A stretch of DNA of 64,000 nt from Actinomadura syzygii (GCF_008085905.1 NZ_VSFF01000011.1:1-64000), one strand, 5' to 3'. Shown: positions 7,925 to 16,596, numbered from the stretch's first letter. The notes: generated by a model from the sequence alone, not told the origin. A program made the numbers and translations.

Positions 7925-10668
7925 TGGAGATCCCGCCCGTGGCGGAGCGGCGCGAGCTGAGCTGCGACGTCCTGGTGGTCGGCGGCGGCACGGCCGGGAC
8001 GATGGCCGCCATCACCGCCGCCGAGCACGGCGCGTCCGTGCTGCTGCTGGAGAAGGCGCACGTCCGGCACTCGGGGGCCCTCGCGATGGGCATGGACGGC
8101 GTGAACAACGCGGTCATCCCCGGCAAGGCCACGCCCGAGGACTACGTCGCCGAGATCACCCGCGCCAACGACGGCATCGTGGACCAGCGGACCGTCCACC
8201 AGACCGCCACGCGCGGGTTCGCGATGGTGAAGCGGCTCGAACGGTATGGCGTGAAGTTCGAGAAGGACGAGCACGGCGAGTACGCCGTCCGCAGGGTTCA
8301 CCGGTCGGGTTCGTACGTCCTGCCCATGCCGGAGGGCAAGGACGTCAAGAAGGTGCTCTACCGGGTGCTGCGGCAGCGGTCCATCCGGGAGAAGGTGCGG
8401 ATCGAGAACAGGGTCATGCCGGTGCGCGTCCTGACGTCCGGTGGACGCGCCGTAGGGGCGGTGGGGTTCGACACCCGCAGCGGCGAGTTCGTGACCGTCT
8501 CGGCCAAGGCCGTGATCCTGGCGACGGGCGCGTCCGGACGTCTCGGGCTCCCCGCGTCCGGCTACCTGTACGGGACGTACGAGAACCCCACCAACGCGGG
8601 CGACGGCCACGCCATGGCCTACCACGCGGGCGCCGAGCTGAGCGGCATCGAATGCTTCCAGATCAACCCGCTCATCAAGGACTACAACGGGCCCGCCTGC
8701 GCCTACGTCGCGAACCCGTTCGGCGGCTACCAGGTCAACGCGGAGGGGACCCGGTTCGTCGACTGCGACTACTGGTCCGGGCAGATGATGTCGGAGGTCA
8801 AGCGGGAGATCGACTCCGCGCGCGGCCCCATCTACCTCAAGCTCACGCACCTGCCGGACGAGACGCTGACGTCCCTCGAAGGCATCCTGCACACGACCGA
8901 GCGCCCGACCCGGGGCACGTTCCACGCGGGACGCGGCCACGACTACCGCACCCACGACGTGGAGATGCACATCTCCGAGATCGGGCTGTGCGGCGGGCAC
9001 TCGGCGTCCGGGGTATGGGTGGACGAGAACGCGCGCACGACCGTCCCCGGCCTGTACGCGGCGGGCGACCTGGCGTGCGTCCCGCACAACTACATGATCG
9101 GCGCGTTCGTGTTCGGCGACCTCGCGGGGGCGGACGCGTCCGCGAACCTGGGGGAGCGGGCGGCGCTGCCGGAGGACCAGGTCCGGGCCGCGCACGAGCT
9201 GATCTACCGCCCGCTGCGCAACCCGGGCGGGCCGCCGCAGCCGCAGGTCGAGTACAAGCTCCGCCGCTTCGTCAACGACTACGTCGCGCCGCCGAAGACG
9301 CGGGCCAAGCTCGACATCGCCGTCGAGACGTTCACGCGCATGGAGGCGGAGATCGAGGCGATGGGCGCGCGGACCCCGCACGAGCTGATGCGCTGCGCGG
9401 AGGTCACGTTCATCCGCGACTGCGCCGAGATGGCCGCCCGCTCGTCGCTGACCCGCACCGAGAGCCGCTGGGGGCTCTACCACGACCGCGCCGACCTGCC
9501 CGAGCGGGACGACGCGACCTGGATGTACCACCTGAACCTGCGGCGCCGGGACGACGGGGCGATGGAGTTCGTCAAGCGTCCGGTCGCCCCGTACCTGGTG
9601 CCGGTCGACGGGTTCGCCGTCCCCGAGCCGGGGGAACCGGTGGTGCTCGCGCCGGAGCCGTCCGCGGCCCCCGCCGCCGCTCGCGCGGACGGCCCGGCGC
9701 GTCCGGTCGGGGAGGCGCGGCCGATCGGGCGGTCGCCGCGCCTCCTCGAACTCCAGCGGCTCGCCGAGACCGGGCCCGGCGTCGGCGAGATCGCCCCCTA
9801 CCTCGACGATCCCGACCCGAAGGTGCGGCGCGCGGCCGTCGCCACGCTCACCGAGGTCGCGCCGGACGGCGTCGCCGGGGCCCTCGCGGCCGCGCTCGGC
9901 GACGCGCACGGCTCGGTCCGCCGGGCCGCCGCGACCGCGCTGCGCGAGCTGGTCGAGGTGCTGCCCGCGACCGACGCGCTGCGGGCCGGCCTCGCGCCCG
10001 CGCTCGGCAGCCGGGACGCGCTGGTCAGGGCCGCCGTCCTGGATGTCCTGCGCGCCCTGCGGCTCGGCTCCCCGGACGTCTTCGGCGGCGCGCTGCACGA
10101 CGCCGACCACCGGGTGCGGATCCAGGCCGTCCGGGGGCTCGTCGCGCACGACGCGGCGGACGCGCTCGGACGGGCCGCCGACGACCCGTCCAGGGAGGTG
10201 CGGGTGGCGGTCGCGCACGGCCTCGGCACGGTCGGCGACCCGGCGGCGGCCGGGTCGCTCGGCCGCCTCCTCGCCGACGGCGACGCGCTGGTGCGGGCGG
10301 CGGCGCTGGAGGCGGCCGCGGGGATCGGCTGCCCGCCGCCGCTGGCCGAGGCCGCCCTCGCGGCCCTGCACGACCCGGCCTGGCAGGTCCGCGCGGGCGC
10401 TGCGCGGGGCCTCGCCGCCGCGCCCCCGGACGTCGCGGCCGGGCCGCTCGCCAAGGCCCTGGACGACGCGCACCTGGACGTCCGGAAGGCGGCCGTGCTG
10501 TCGCTCGCCGGGTTCCGGGACGTCCCCGAGGCGGCGTCCGCGCTGGACCGGGCGCGCAGCGACCCGGACGCCGACGTCCGCGCCCACGCCCGGCACGCGC
10601 TGGCCGGGGCCGGCGCGACGTCCGAGGTCGGGGCGGCGTCCGACGTCAGGGCAGCGTCGCCAGGGTGA
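7924..10668 (+). CDS. AprA/fumarate-reductase-like FAD flavoprotein with C-terminal HEAT repeats
   Basis: Flavoprotein of 914 residues in the succinate dehydrogenase/fumarate reductase/adenylylsulfate reductase superfamily. The FAD-binding Rossmann motif is VVGGGTAGTMAAITAAEHG near residue 20, followed by the AprA-like GALAMGMDGVNN. Around residue 359 the motif LCGGHSASGVWVDENA leads into TVPGLYAAGDLACV, closest in style to the alpha subunit of adenylylsulfate reductase. Residues about 620-900 are some eight HEAT-type helical repeats of about 31 residues, each with a V(R)xAA core such as DPKVRRAAVATL. No sat, full aprB or qmo genes lie nearby, so dissimilatory sulfate reduction is unlikely. 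With the operon ferredoxin it may form an oxidoreductase acting on the imported compound. The 3' end overlaps cobS by 23 bp, tail to tail. Confidence 0.85.
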   Translation: MEIPPVAERRELSCDVLVVGGGTAGTMAAITAAEHGASVLLLEKAHVRHSGALAMGMDGVNNAVIPGKATPEDYVAEITRANDGIVDQRTVHQTATRGFAMVKRLERYGVKFEKDEHGEYAVRRVHRSGSYVLPMPEGKDVKKVLYRVLRQRSIREKVRIENRVMPVRVLTSGGRAVGAVGFDTRSGEFVTVSAKAVILATGASGRLGLPASGYLYGTYENPTNAGDGHAMAYHAGAELSGIECFQINPLIKDYNGPACAYVANPFGGYQVNAEGTRFVDCDYWSGQMMSEVKREIDSARGPIYLKLTHLPDETLTSLEGILHTTERPTRGTFHAGRGHDYRTHDVEMHISEIGLCGGHSASGVWVDENARTTVPGLYAAGDLACVPHNYMIGAFVFGDLAGADASANLGERAALPEDQVRAAHELIYRPLRNPGGPPQPQVEYKLRRFVNDYVAPPKTRAKLDIAVETFTRMEAEIEAMGARTPHELMRCAEVTFIRDCAEMAARSSLTRTESRWGLYHDRADLPERDDATWMYHLNLRRRDDGAMEFVKRPVAPYLVPVDGFAVPEPGEPVVLAPEPSAAPAAARADGPARPVGEARPIGRSPRLLELQRLAETGPGVGEIAPYLDDPDPKVRRAAVATLTEVAPDGVAGALAAALGDAHGSVRRAAATALRELVEVLPATDALRAGLAPALGSRDALVRAAVLDVLRALRLGSPDVFGGALHDADHRVRIQAVRGLVAHDAADALGRAADDPSREVRVAVAHGLGTVGDPAAAGSLGRLLADGDALVRAAALEAAAGIGCPPPLAEAALAALHDPAWQVRAGAARGLAAAPPDVAAGPLAKALDDAHLDVRKAAVLSLAGFRDVPEAASALDRARSDPDADVRAHARHALAGAGATSEVGAASDVRAASPG

Positions 10669-11404
10669 TGAGCGCGGCGGTGGCGGCGACCTCGACCAGC
10701 GCGCCGAGGACGTCGCCCGTCACGCCGCCGAGCCTGCGCACGGCCCGGCGGAGCAGGAGCAGCGCGGCGGCCGCGCCGCAGCCGACGGCCGCCGCGCTGT
10801 GCAGGGCGCCGCCGAGCCCTCCGGCGGCCGTCCCGGCGGCGACCGCCGCCGCCAGCACGGCGGCCGTCGCGGCGACCGCCGCGCGCGCCGGCACGGTGCC
10901 CGCCACCAGCGAGCCGAGCCCGCCCGGACGCGCGGACGGGACCCCGGCGCGGCACGCCCACGGCAGCGCGAGGCGTCCCGTCACGGCCGCGACCAGCGCC
11001 GCGACGGCCGGATGCGGGGCCGCCGCCAGCGCCGTCACCTGGACGAGCAGCGTCAGCAGCAGTGTGACGACGCCGAACGGCCCGATGTCGGACCGCTTCA
11101 TGATCGCCAGCGCGTCGGCGGCGGGACGGCCGCTGCCGAGGCCGTCCGCGAGGTCGGCCAGGCCGTCCAGGTGCAGGGCCCGCGTCACGGTCGCGCTCGC
11201 CGCGACCGCCAGCGCGGCCGCGAGCAGGCCGTTGAGTTCCAGCAGGTCGCCCGCGAGGAGCACGAGCGCGGCGGCGCCGCCGGTGATCAGCCCGACGGCG
11301 GGCGCGAGCAGCATGGCCGAGCGCGCGGCGCCGCGGTCGACCCGCTCCGACCCGACCGGCACGATCGTGAGGAGCGTGACCGCCAGCCGCAGCCCGGCGA
11401 TCAT
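10646..11404 (-). CDS. cobS: Cobalamin synthase (adenosylcobinamide-GDP ribazoletransferase)
   Basis: Membrane enzyme that joins adenosylcobinamide-GDP to alpha-ribazole in the last steps of vitamin B12 nucleotide-loop assembly. It has 252 residues with many hydrophobic helices. Signature segments are the conserved acidic LDGLADLADGLGSG (about residues 79-92) and IMKRSDIGPFG, with GGVTGDVLGA near the C-terminus. The ATG at 11404 overlaps the cobU stop (ATGA), indicating a cobU-cobS operon. Its 3' end runs 23 bp into the opposing flavoprotein gene. Confidence 0.94.
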   Translation of the reverse strand: MIAGLRLAVTLLTIVPVGSERVDRGAARSAMLLAPAVGLITGGAAALVLLAGDLLELNGLLAAALAVAASATVTRALHLDGLADLADGLGSGRPAADALAIMKRSDIGPFGVVTLLLTLLVQVTALAAAPHPAVAALVAAVTGRLALPWACRAGVPSARPGGLGSLVAGTVPARAAVAATAAVLAAAVAAGTAAGGLGGALHSAAAVGCGAAAALLLLRRAVRRLGGVTGDVLGALVEVAATAALITLATLP

Positions 11405-12345
11405 CCGAGTTCCAGCACGCGGCCCGCCACGACCAGCGCCGCCTCCTCGGACTCGGCCGCGAGCCGCTGGTTGAGCCCGCCCAGCAGGTCGCCGAACACC
11501 CGTCCGGACGCCGTCGTGGGGACGAGAGACAGCCCCACCTCCTCGCTCACCGCGACCACCCGCGCCTCAGTGCCGCGCCAGGCGGACACGAGGTCGTCCA
11601 GGACGGGTTGCACGAGGGGCGGGTGCTCCCAGGCCCCGGCCTCGTCCATCGCGGCGGCGAGCCAGGTCCCGATGCCGTCCACCAAGACCGCGCCGGTCGC
11701 CGACTTCAGCACGCCTACGAGATCGGTCGTCTCGACGGTGCGCCACCACGCCGGACGGCGGAGCCGGTGCGCGGTGACGCGATCCGTCCACTCCGGGTCG
11801 TCGTCGCGGGACGGGCCGGTGGCGACGTAAAGCACGTCCGCGCACGCGGCCAGGCGCAGTTCCGCCTCCGCCGACTTGCCCGAGCGGGTGCCGCCGAGCA
11901 GGAGTGTCCGGAACGGGCCATGATCAGGACGGCGCCAGAAGGCCGTCCTGCGTTCCAGCTCCGCCGGGGAGGAGACGCGGTGGTCGACGTGGACCGCCAG
12001 GATCTCCGTCCCGGACGTCACCGCTCCGACATGGCGCAGATAGCCCAGATGCTCGGGCGAGCCCACCAGATCCAGCAGGACGGCGTCGTACGCGACGCCC
12101 CTGACCGGCTCCGGCCTCGCCCCCGGAGCGGCCGCGACAAGGGCCCGTCCGCCGCGCGGAGCGCGCACCTCGTAGCCGCCGTGGACGTCCGCGCGCGGGA
12201 GGTCGTCCAGCGGGACGCCGTCGACGACCGCGCCGAACGGCCCGTACCGGGTCCCGGCGGCGCGCAGCCGCCCGCAGGACGCGCACCGGCACCCCGGCTC
12301 CGGCCACCCGCCGGACGCGGCCACGCCGCGAAGCTCGATGTCCAT
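11401..12345 (-). CDS. cobU: Bifunctional adenosylcobinamide kinase/guanylyltransferase with N-terminal extension
   Basis: Phosphorylates adenosylcobinamide and transfers GMP to give adenosylcobinamide-GDP, the CobS substrate. The C-terminal about 175 residues are the CobU domain: P-loop LLLGGTRSGKSAEAE, then VLYVATGP and the VVAVSEEVGLSLVPTT segment. The N-terminal about 140 residues resemble the metallo-beta-lactamase-like domain fused to CobU in other actinobacteria (GWPEPGCRCASC) but show no HxHxDH motif, so it looks degenerate. ATG 12345 is preferred; an in-frame GTG at 12387 lies closer to the divergent gene. Confidence 0.9.
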   Translation of the reverse strand: MDIELRGVAASGGWPEPGCRCASCGRLRAAGTRYGPFGAVVDGVPLDDLPRADVHGGYEVRAPRGGRALVAAAPGARPEPVRGVAYDAVLLDLVGSPEHLGYLRHVGAVTSGTEILAVHVDHRVSSPAELERRTAFWRRPDHGPFRTLLLGGTRSGKSAEAELRLAACADVLYVATGPSRDDDPEWTDRVTAHRLRRPAWWRTVETTDLVGVLKSATGAVLVDGIGTWLAAAMDEAGAWEHPPLVQPVLDDLVSAWRGTEARVVAVSEEVGLSLVPTTASGRVFGDLLGGLNQRLAAESEEAALVVAGRVLELG

Positions 12346-12410
12346 CTCGACCGGAACTCTACGGTTACGCTCGGCTGGAAGGCTCACGACGTCCCCCCGA
12401 GGAGGCCCCG

Positions 12411-13274
12411 GTGGGCAACCCCCCGAACGCGCCGTGGCCGGGCGGTCCGGCTCCGGGCCCGGGTCCCGGCGCGCAGCCGCCCTACGGCCCGCCGCCGCCC
12501 GGAGGCTGGCAGCCCGGACCGTTCGGCCCCCCGCCGCCCCCGCGCAGGAGCGGCGGCGGACCGGCGCTCCTGCTGATCGGCGGCGGTCTCGTCCTGCTGC
12601 TGGTCCTGGTCGGGGTCGTGGTGCTGGTGGCGCAGAGCGGAGACGACAAGGGCGGCGGGGGCGGCGGAGGAGGCGACGTCCGGCTCCAGGTCGGGCAGAT
12701 CGCCGGGGGCGCGGAGGCCACCCCGCTCGCCGACGGGAGCCTCGTCATGGCCCGGCCCGGCGTGACGTCCCCGGTCGTCGACATCTACGAGGACTTCGCC
12801 TGCCCGCACTGCGGCGCGTTCGACCGCATGCACGACCCGATGCTCAAGGAACTGGCCGTGGCGGGACGGGCCAAGGTCGTCTTCCACCCGATGGTCATCT
12901 TCGGCGAGGGCAACCAGCCCGCGCACGACAACTCCCTCCGGGCGGCGTCGGCGCTGCGCTGCGTCGGCGACGGCGCCCGCTGGCTCTCCTACCAGGACGC
13001 CCTCTACGCCCGGCAGCCGCCGAGCCTGGAGACCCGGGGGTACGCGACGGCCGAACTGGTCGCCTACGCGCGGCCGTTCGGGCTCACCGACGACGGGTTC
13101 ACGGCGTGCGTCGAGAATCAGCGCTACGCGGAAAGTGTCAGGACGGTCAGCCAGGGCTACATATCGTCCGGCGTGCAGGCCACGCCCAGCGTGCGGGTGA
13201 ACGGACGGGCCCTGAGCACGTCCGACACCGAGAGCGCGGACGCCCTCCGCCGCGCCATCGAGGCCGCGTCCTGA
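12411..13274 (+). CDS. Membrane-anchored DsbA-like thiol oxidoreductase
   Basis: Exported thioredoxin-fold protein of 287 residues. It starts with a Pro/Gly-rich cytoplasmic tail of about 48 residues, then one transmembrane helix (ALLLIGGGLVLLLVLVGVVV) and a Gly linker. The DsbA-type domain has the redox motif CPHC at residues 131-134 and a cis-proline region around QATPSVRVNG. It probably oxidises or isomerises disulfides outside the membrane. GAGGAGG is well placed before the GTG. It is transcribed divergently from cobU with a 65-bp gap and shows no functional link to it. Confidence 0.88.
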   Translation: MGNPPNAPWPGGPAPGPGPGAQPPYGPPPPGGWQPGPFGPPPPPRRSGGGPALLLIGGGLVLLLVLVGVVVLVAQSGDDKGGGGGGGGDVRLQVGQIAGGAEATPLADGSLVMARPGVTSPVVDIYEDFACPHCGAFDRMHDPMLKELAVAGRAKVVFHPMVIFGEGNQPAHDNSLRAASALRCVGDGARWLSYQDALYARQPPSLETRGYATAELVAYARPFGLTDDGFTACVENQRYAESVRTVSQGYISSGVQATPSVRVNGRALSTSDTESADALRRAIEAAS

Positions 13275-13329
13275 TCCCCGCGCCGGGCGGGACGGGCTAA
13301 TCTCACCGCGACGAGGGAGGACGAACACG

Positions 13330-13527
13330 ATGGCGTGGAGCTGGCGGCTGGAGAAGGCCGACGGGCGGACGGTCGGCATGTCGGAGGAGACGTTCTCCAC
13401 CCAGGCGGACGCGGAGAGCTGGCTGGGAGAGAACTGGCGGGGGCTGCGCGCCGACGACGTCGACACGGTGACCCTGCTGGACGGCGAGTCGGTCGTGTAC
13501 GGGATGAGCCTGCACGACCCTGAATGA
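13330..13527 (+). CDS. Small conserved actinobacterial protein, function unknown
   Basis: A 65-residue acidic protein beginning MAWSWRLEKADGRTV with a Trp-rich centre (SWLGENWRGL). It has no cysteines, signal peptide or membrane segment. GAGGGAGGA precedes the ATG. Similar short proteins of this pattern are common in actinobacteria, but I know no assigned role. It follows the DsbA-like gene by 55 bp and ends 13 bp before a strong terminator. Confidence 0.75.
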   Translation: MAWSWRLEKADGRTVGMSEETFSTQADAESWLGENWRGLRADDVDTVTLLDGESVVYGMSLHDPE

Positions 13528-13540
13528 CCCCGCACACGGG

Positions 13541-13571
13541 GACGGGGACGGGCCGACGGCCCGTCCCCGTC
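13541..13571. terminator. Bidirectional hairpin terminator
   Basis: A perfect 14-bp stem (13541-13554 with 13558-13571) closes a 3-nt GAC loop. It lies between the convergent small gene ending at 13527 and the aldo/keto reductase ending at 13588, so it can serve both. Confidence 0.85.
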
Positions 13572-13587
13572 CAATTCGCGCGGCCGC

Positions 13588-14589
13588 TCAGGGGCGGCGC
13601 GGCGGGCTGCCGGTCTTGGCCGGGTCGCGGATGACGACCGGGCCGAGCACGTCGTCGATGCGCTTCAGCACGTCCTCGTCCAGCTTGACCCCGGCCGCCT
13701 TGACGTTGTCGGCGACCTGCTCCGGACGGGACGCCCCCACGATCGCCGCCGAAACGTTCGGGTTCTGCAGCGTCCACGCGATCGCGAGCTGCGCCATCGA
13801 CAGCCCGAGCTCGTCCGCGATCGGCCGGAGCCGCTGCACGCGGGTCAGCACGTCGTCGTTCAGGTAGCGCTTGATCATGTCGGCGCCGCCCTTGTCGTCG
13901 GTGGCGCGCGACCCCTCCGGCAGCGGCCGCCCCGGCAGGTACTTGCCGGTCAGCACGCCCTGCCCGATCGGCGACCAGACGATCTGCCCGACGCCCTCCC
14001 GCTCGGACAGCGGGACGACCTCCTCCTCGATCACCCGCCACAGCATCGAGTACTGCGGCTGGCTCGACACGATCCGGTCGAGGCCCATCTCGTCCGCGAT
14101 CTTGAGAGCGCGCTCGATCTCCTCGGCCCGCCACTCCGACACGCCGATGTAGAGGACCTTGCCCTGCCGGACGAGGTCGTCGAACGCCCGCAGCGTCTCT
14201 TCCAGCGGGGTCTCGTAGTCGAACCGGTGCGCCTGGTAGAGGTCGACGTAGTCGGTCTCCAGGCGGCGCAATGACCCGTGGATCGACTCCAGGATGTGCT
14301 TGCGCGACAGGCCCCGGTCGTTCATGCCGGGACCGGTGGGCCAGTAGACCTTCGTGCAGATCTCCAGTCCCTCGCGGCGCTGCCCCTTCAGCGCGCGGCC
14401 GAGCACCGCCTCGGCGCGCGTGCCGGCGTACACGTCCGCGGTGTCGAAGGTGGTGATCCCCTCGTCGAGGGCCGCCCGCACGCACGCGCGTGCCGCGTCC
14501 TCCTCGACCTGGGAGCCGTGGGTGAGCCAGTTGCCGTACGCGATCTCGCTGACCTTCAGACCGCTCCGGCCCAGGTTTCGGAACTCCAT
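13588..14589 (-). CDS. Aldo/keto reductase
   Basis: NADPH-dependent carbonyl reductase of 333 residues, of the Kv-beta/YghZ-like (AKR6-type) group. The catalytic tetrad is visible: Asp in TFDTADVYAG, the following Tyr, Lys in ICTKVYWP, and His in LYQAHRFD. The C-terminal cofactor segment SAAIVGASRPEQV is present. ATG 14589 is chosen over GTG 14595 because AGGG then lies eight bases upstream. The physiological substrate cannot be read from the sequence. Confidence 0.92.
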   Translation of the reverse strand: MEFRNLGRSGLKVSEIAYGNWLTHGSQVEEDAARACVRAALDEGITTFDTADVYAGTRAEAVLGRALKGQRREGLEICTKVYWPTGPGMNDRGLSRKHILESIHGSLRRLETDYVDLYQAHRFDYETPLEETLRAFDDLVRQGKVLYIGVSEWRAEEIERALKIADEMGLDRIVSSQPQYSMLWRVIEEEVVPLSEREGVGQIVWSPIGQGVLTGKYLPGRPLPEGSRATDDKGGADMIKRYLNDDVLTRVQRLRPIADELGLSMAQLAIAWTLQNPNVSAAIVGASRPEQVADNVKAAGVKLDEDVLKRIDDVLGPVVIRDPAKTGSPPRRP

Positions 14590-14679
14590 GGCCACGACCC
14601 TAGTCCGCCGCGCACCGGGCCCTTCGCCCCGCCCGCGCCGCCGGCTCCCGGACGAGCGTCCGAGAGCGCGCCGGCCGGG

Positions 14680-15258
14680 TCAGACCTTTTCCTTCTCGCC
14701 GACCCGGACCTGCGGGTTCGGCACCCGCAGCCGCCGGATCTGCATGGCCCGCATCGCCGCGTACAGCCCGACGCCGCGCGCGTCCTCGTCCGGGTGGCGC
14801 TCGGCCGCCAGCTTCTTGATCCCCCGGCTGATCAGGATGCCCTCCACGAACACCGCGACCAGCAGGAACGGCGGCACGAACAGGACCAGCAGCCGGGCCA
14901 GCGGGATCGGCAGCATGCTCAGCAGGACGATCGCGAACATCGCGTACATCAGGTACGAGCCGATCGTGCGGCGCGCGTCCACGTAGTCGCGGGCGAGCTT
15001 GCGGACCGGGCCCTTGTCGCGCTTGAGCAGGTGCTTCTGGTCGCCCTTCGCCATCCCGGCGCGGGTCTTGGCGCGGTCGGCCGCCTGCCGCTCGCGCACC
15101 TTCCGGTACGCCTCCTTGCGGTTGGCCGGGGGCGCGGTGATCGGCTGCCGACGCAGCTTCTCGGCGTCCCGACGCTTCGGCGTGGGACGTCCCTTGCCTC
15201 CCGTCTTTACTACCTCAGGAGGATTCGCCGGGGCTTCCGGGGTACGACGCTTGAACAC
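14680..15258 (-). CDS. DUF3043 membrane protein
   Basis: A 192-residue protein of the actinobacterial DUF3043 family, function unknown. The N-terminal 90 residues are highly basic (TPKRRDAEKLRRQPI), followed by two transmembrane helices around residues 98-140 and a basic C-terminus with RGVGLYAAMRAMQIRRLR. GTG start. It lies next to pspA in the opposite direction. No catalytic motif is visible. Confidence 0.85.
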   Translation of the reverse strand: MFKRRTPEAPANPPEVVKTGGKGRPTPKRRDAEKLRRQPITAPPANRKEAYRKVRERQAADRAKTRAGMAKGDQKHLLKRDKGPVRKLARDYVDARRTIGSYLMYAMFAIVLLSMLPIPLARLLVLFVPPFLLVAVFVEGILISRGIKKLAAERHPDEDARGVGLYAAMRAMQIRRLRVPNPQVRVGEKEKV

Positions 15259-15390
15259 GGGATCAGACTACCGGCTGCGAACATCGTGGCTGCCTCGCGC
15301 GTTAACGCGTAGGGTGATAAGAACCCCAGCAGTGGTCATTGAGCCCAGTTCACGACTGAGGCGACAGCACGAAGGGACCGGCGCCGCGCG

Positions 15391-16197
15391 ATGAGCGTGA
15401 TGAAGCGAATGTCGATGATCTTCAAGTCCAAGGCGAACAAGGCCCTGGACCGCATGGAGGATCCTCGCGAGACGTTGGATTACTCCTACCAGCGACAGCT
15501 GGAGATGCTGCAGAAGGTCCGTCGGGGTGTCGCCGACGTCGCCACCTCGCGCAAGCGTCTCGAACTCCAGATCAACCAGCTCGAGCAGCAGCAGACCAAG
15601 CTGACCGACCAGGGCAAGAAGGCGCTGCAGGTGGGCCGCGAGGACCTCGCCCGCGAGGCGCTGACCCGGCGGTCCGGGCTGGAGAGCCAGCTGAACGACC
15701 TGCGCGGCCAGTACCAGCAGCTGCAGGGCGAGGAGGAGAAGCTCACGCTCGCCTCCCAGCGGCTGCAGGCCAAGGTCGACTCCTTCCGCACCCGCAAGGA
15801 GACGATCAAGGCGACCTACACCGCCGCCGAGGCGCAGACGAAGATCAACGAGGCGTTCTCCGGCATCTCCGAGGAGATGGGCGACGTCGGCCTCGCGATC
15901 CAGCGGGCCGAGGAGAAGACCGACACGATGAAGGCCCGCGCCGGGGCGATCGACGAGCTGCTGGCGTCCGGCGCCCTTGAGGACTTCTCCGGCCCGAAGG
16001 ACGACATCCAGGCCGAGCTCGACCGGATGGGCTCCGGCCCCGGCGTCGATCTGGAACTGGAGCGTTTGAAGGCCGAGCTCGGCCAGGGTCCCGCGCCGAA
16101 GGAGCTGAACCAGGGCGGCGCGCCGACGGCCCATCCGCAGCAGCAGGACTCCCCGCAGCAGGCCCAGTGGCCGCAGAACCCCGGGGGTGCGCAGTGA
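15391..16197 (+). CDS. pspA: PspA/IM30 (Vipp1-like) membrane-stress protein
   Basis: Peripheral membrane protein of the ESCRT-III-like PspA/Vipp1 family that protects the cytoplasmic membrane under stress. It has 268 residues and is almost wholly coiled-coil (about residues 25-215), starting with the amphipathic N-terminal helix MSVMKRMSMIFKSKANKAL. The C-terminal 50 residues are Pro/Gln-rich and probably disordered. It is the first gene of a cluster with pspAA, htpX and pspAB, the standard actinobacterial Psp partners, and its stop overlaps the pspAA start. Confidence 0.93.
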   Translation: MSVMKRMSMIFKSKANKALDRMEDPRETLDYSYQRQLEMLQKVRRGVADVATSRKRLELQINQLEQQQTKLTDQGKKALQVGREDLAREALTRRSGLESQLNDLRGQYQQLQGEEEKLTLASQRLQAKVDSFRTRKETIKATYTAAEAQTKINEAFSGISEEMGDVGLAIQRAEEKTDTMKARAGAIDELLASGALEDFSGPKDDIQAELDRMGSGPGVDLELERLKAELGQGPAPKELNQGGAPTAHPQQQDSPQQAQWPQNPGGAQ

Positions 16198-16472
16198 TCG
16201 TCCGCCTGATGGGCGAGGGGCAGCTCGACGTCGCCGACGCCGACCTGTCCTCCCTCAACACGCTCGACGCCGAGCTGGAGTCGGCGATCGAGACGGGCGA
16301 CGAGACGGCCTTCCGCGCGGCCCTGCACGCGCTGCTGGAGAACGTCCGCAAGGTGGGCAGGCCGCTGCCGGCCGACAGCCTGGCGCCGTCGGAGCTGATC
16401 CTGCCGCCCGCCGACGCGCACATCGACGAGGTCCGCGCCATGCTGGGCGACGAAGGGCTGATCCCCGACTGA
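16194..16472 (+). CDS. pspAA: PspA-associated protein PspAA
   Basis: A 92-residue cytosolic protein found next to PspA in actinobacteria; it contains the short PspAA domain (MIVRLMGEGQLDV ... ELILPPADAHIDEVRAML). It probably modulates PspA assembly, though the mechanism is not settled. The GTG at 16194 overlaps the pspA stop (GTGA), so translation is likely coupled. Confidence 0.9.
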   Translation: MIVRLMGEGQLDVADADLSSLNTLDAELESAIETGDETAFRAALHALLENVRKVGRPLPADSLAPSELILPPADAHIDEVRAMLGDEGLIPD

Positions 16473-16596
16473 GCGCCGCCGACCGGACCCGACCGACCCG
16501 GCCGCCGGGCTGCGACCGGACAGCCAGGCACAAAAACCGGGTCCAGGTCGTTATGACAAGTGAATACGGTGTCGGGCAAGTACAGGGGGTGGCCGC

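Noticed and set aside
7102..10596. A 1164-codon open frame on the minus strand opposite the ATPase and flavoprotein
   Set aside because: It is the antisense shadow of two clearly coding genes in GC-rich DNA; its translation is low-complexity Arg/Gly/Asp/Val with no domains.
7924..10668. Dissimilatory adenylylsulfate reductase alpha subunit (aprA)
   Set aside because: No full aprB, sat or qmo genes are near, and the HEAT tail and importer linkage are foreign to that pathway. Called AprA-like only.
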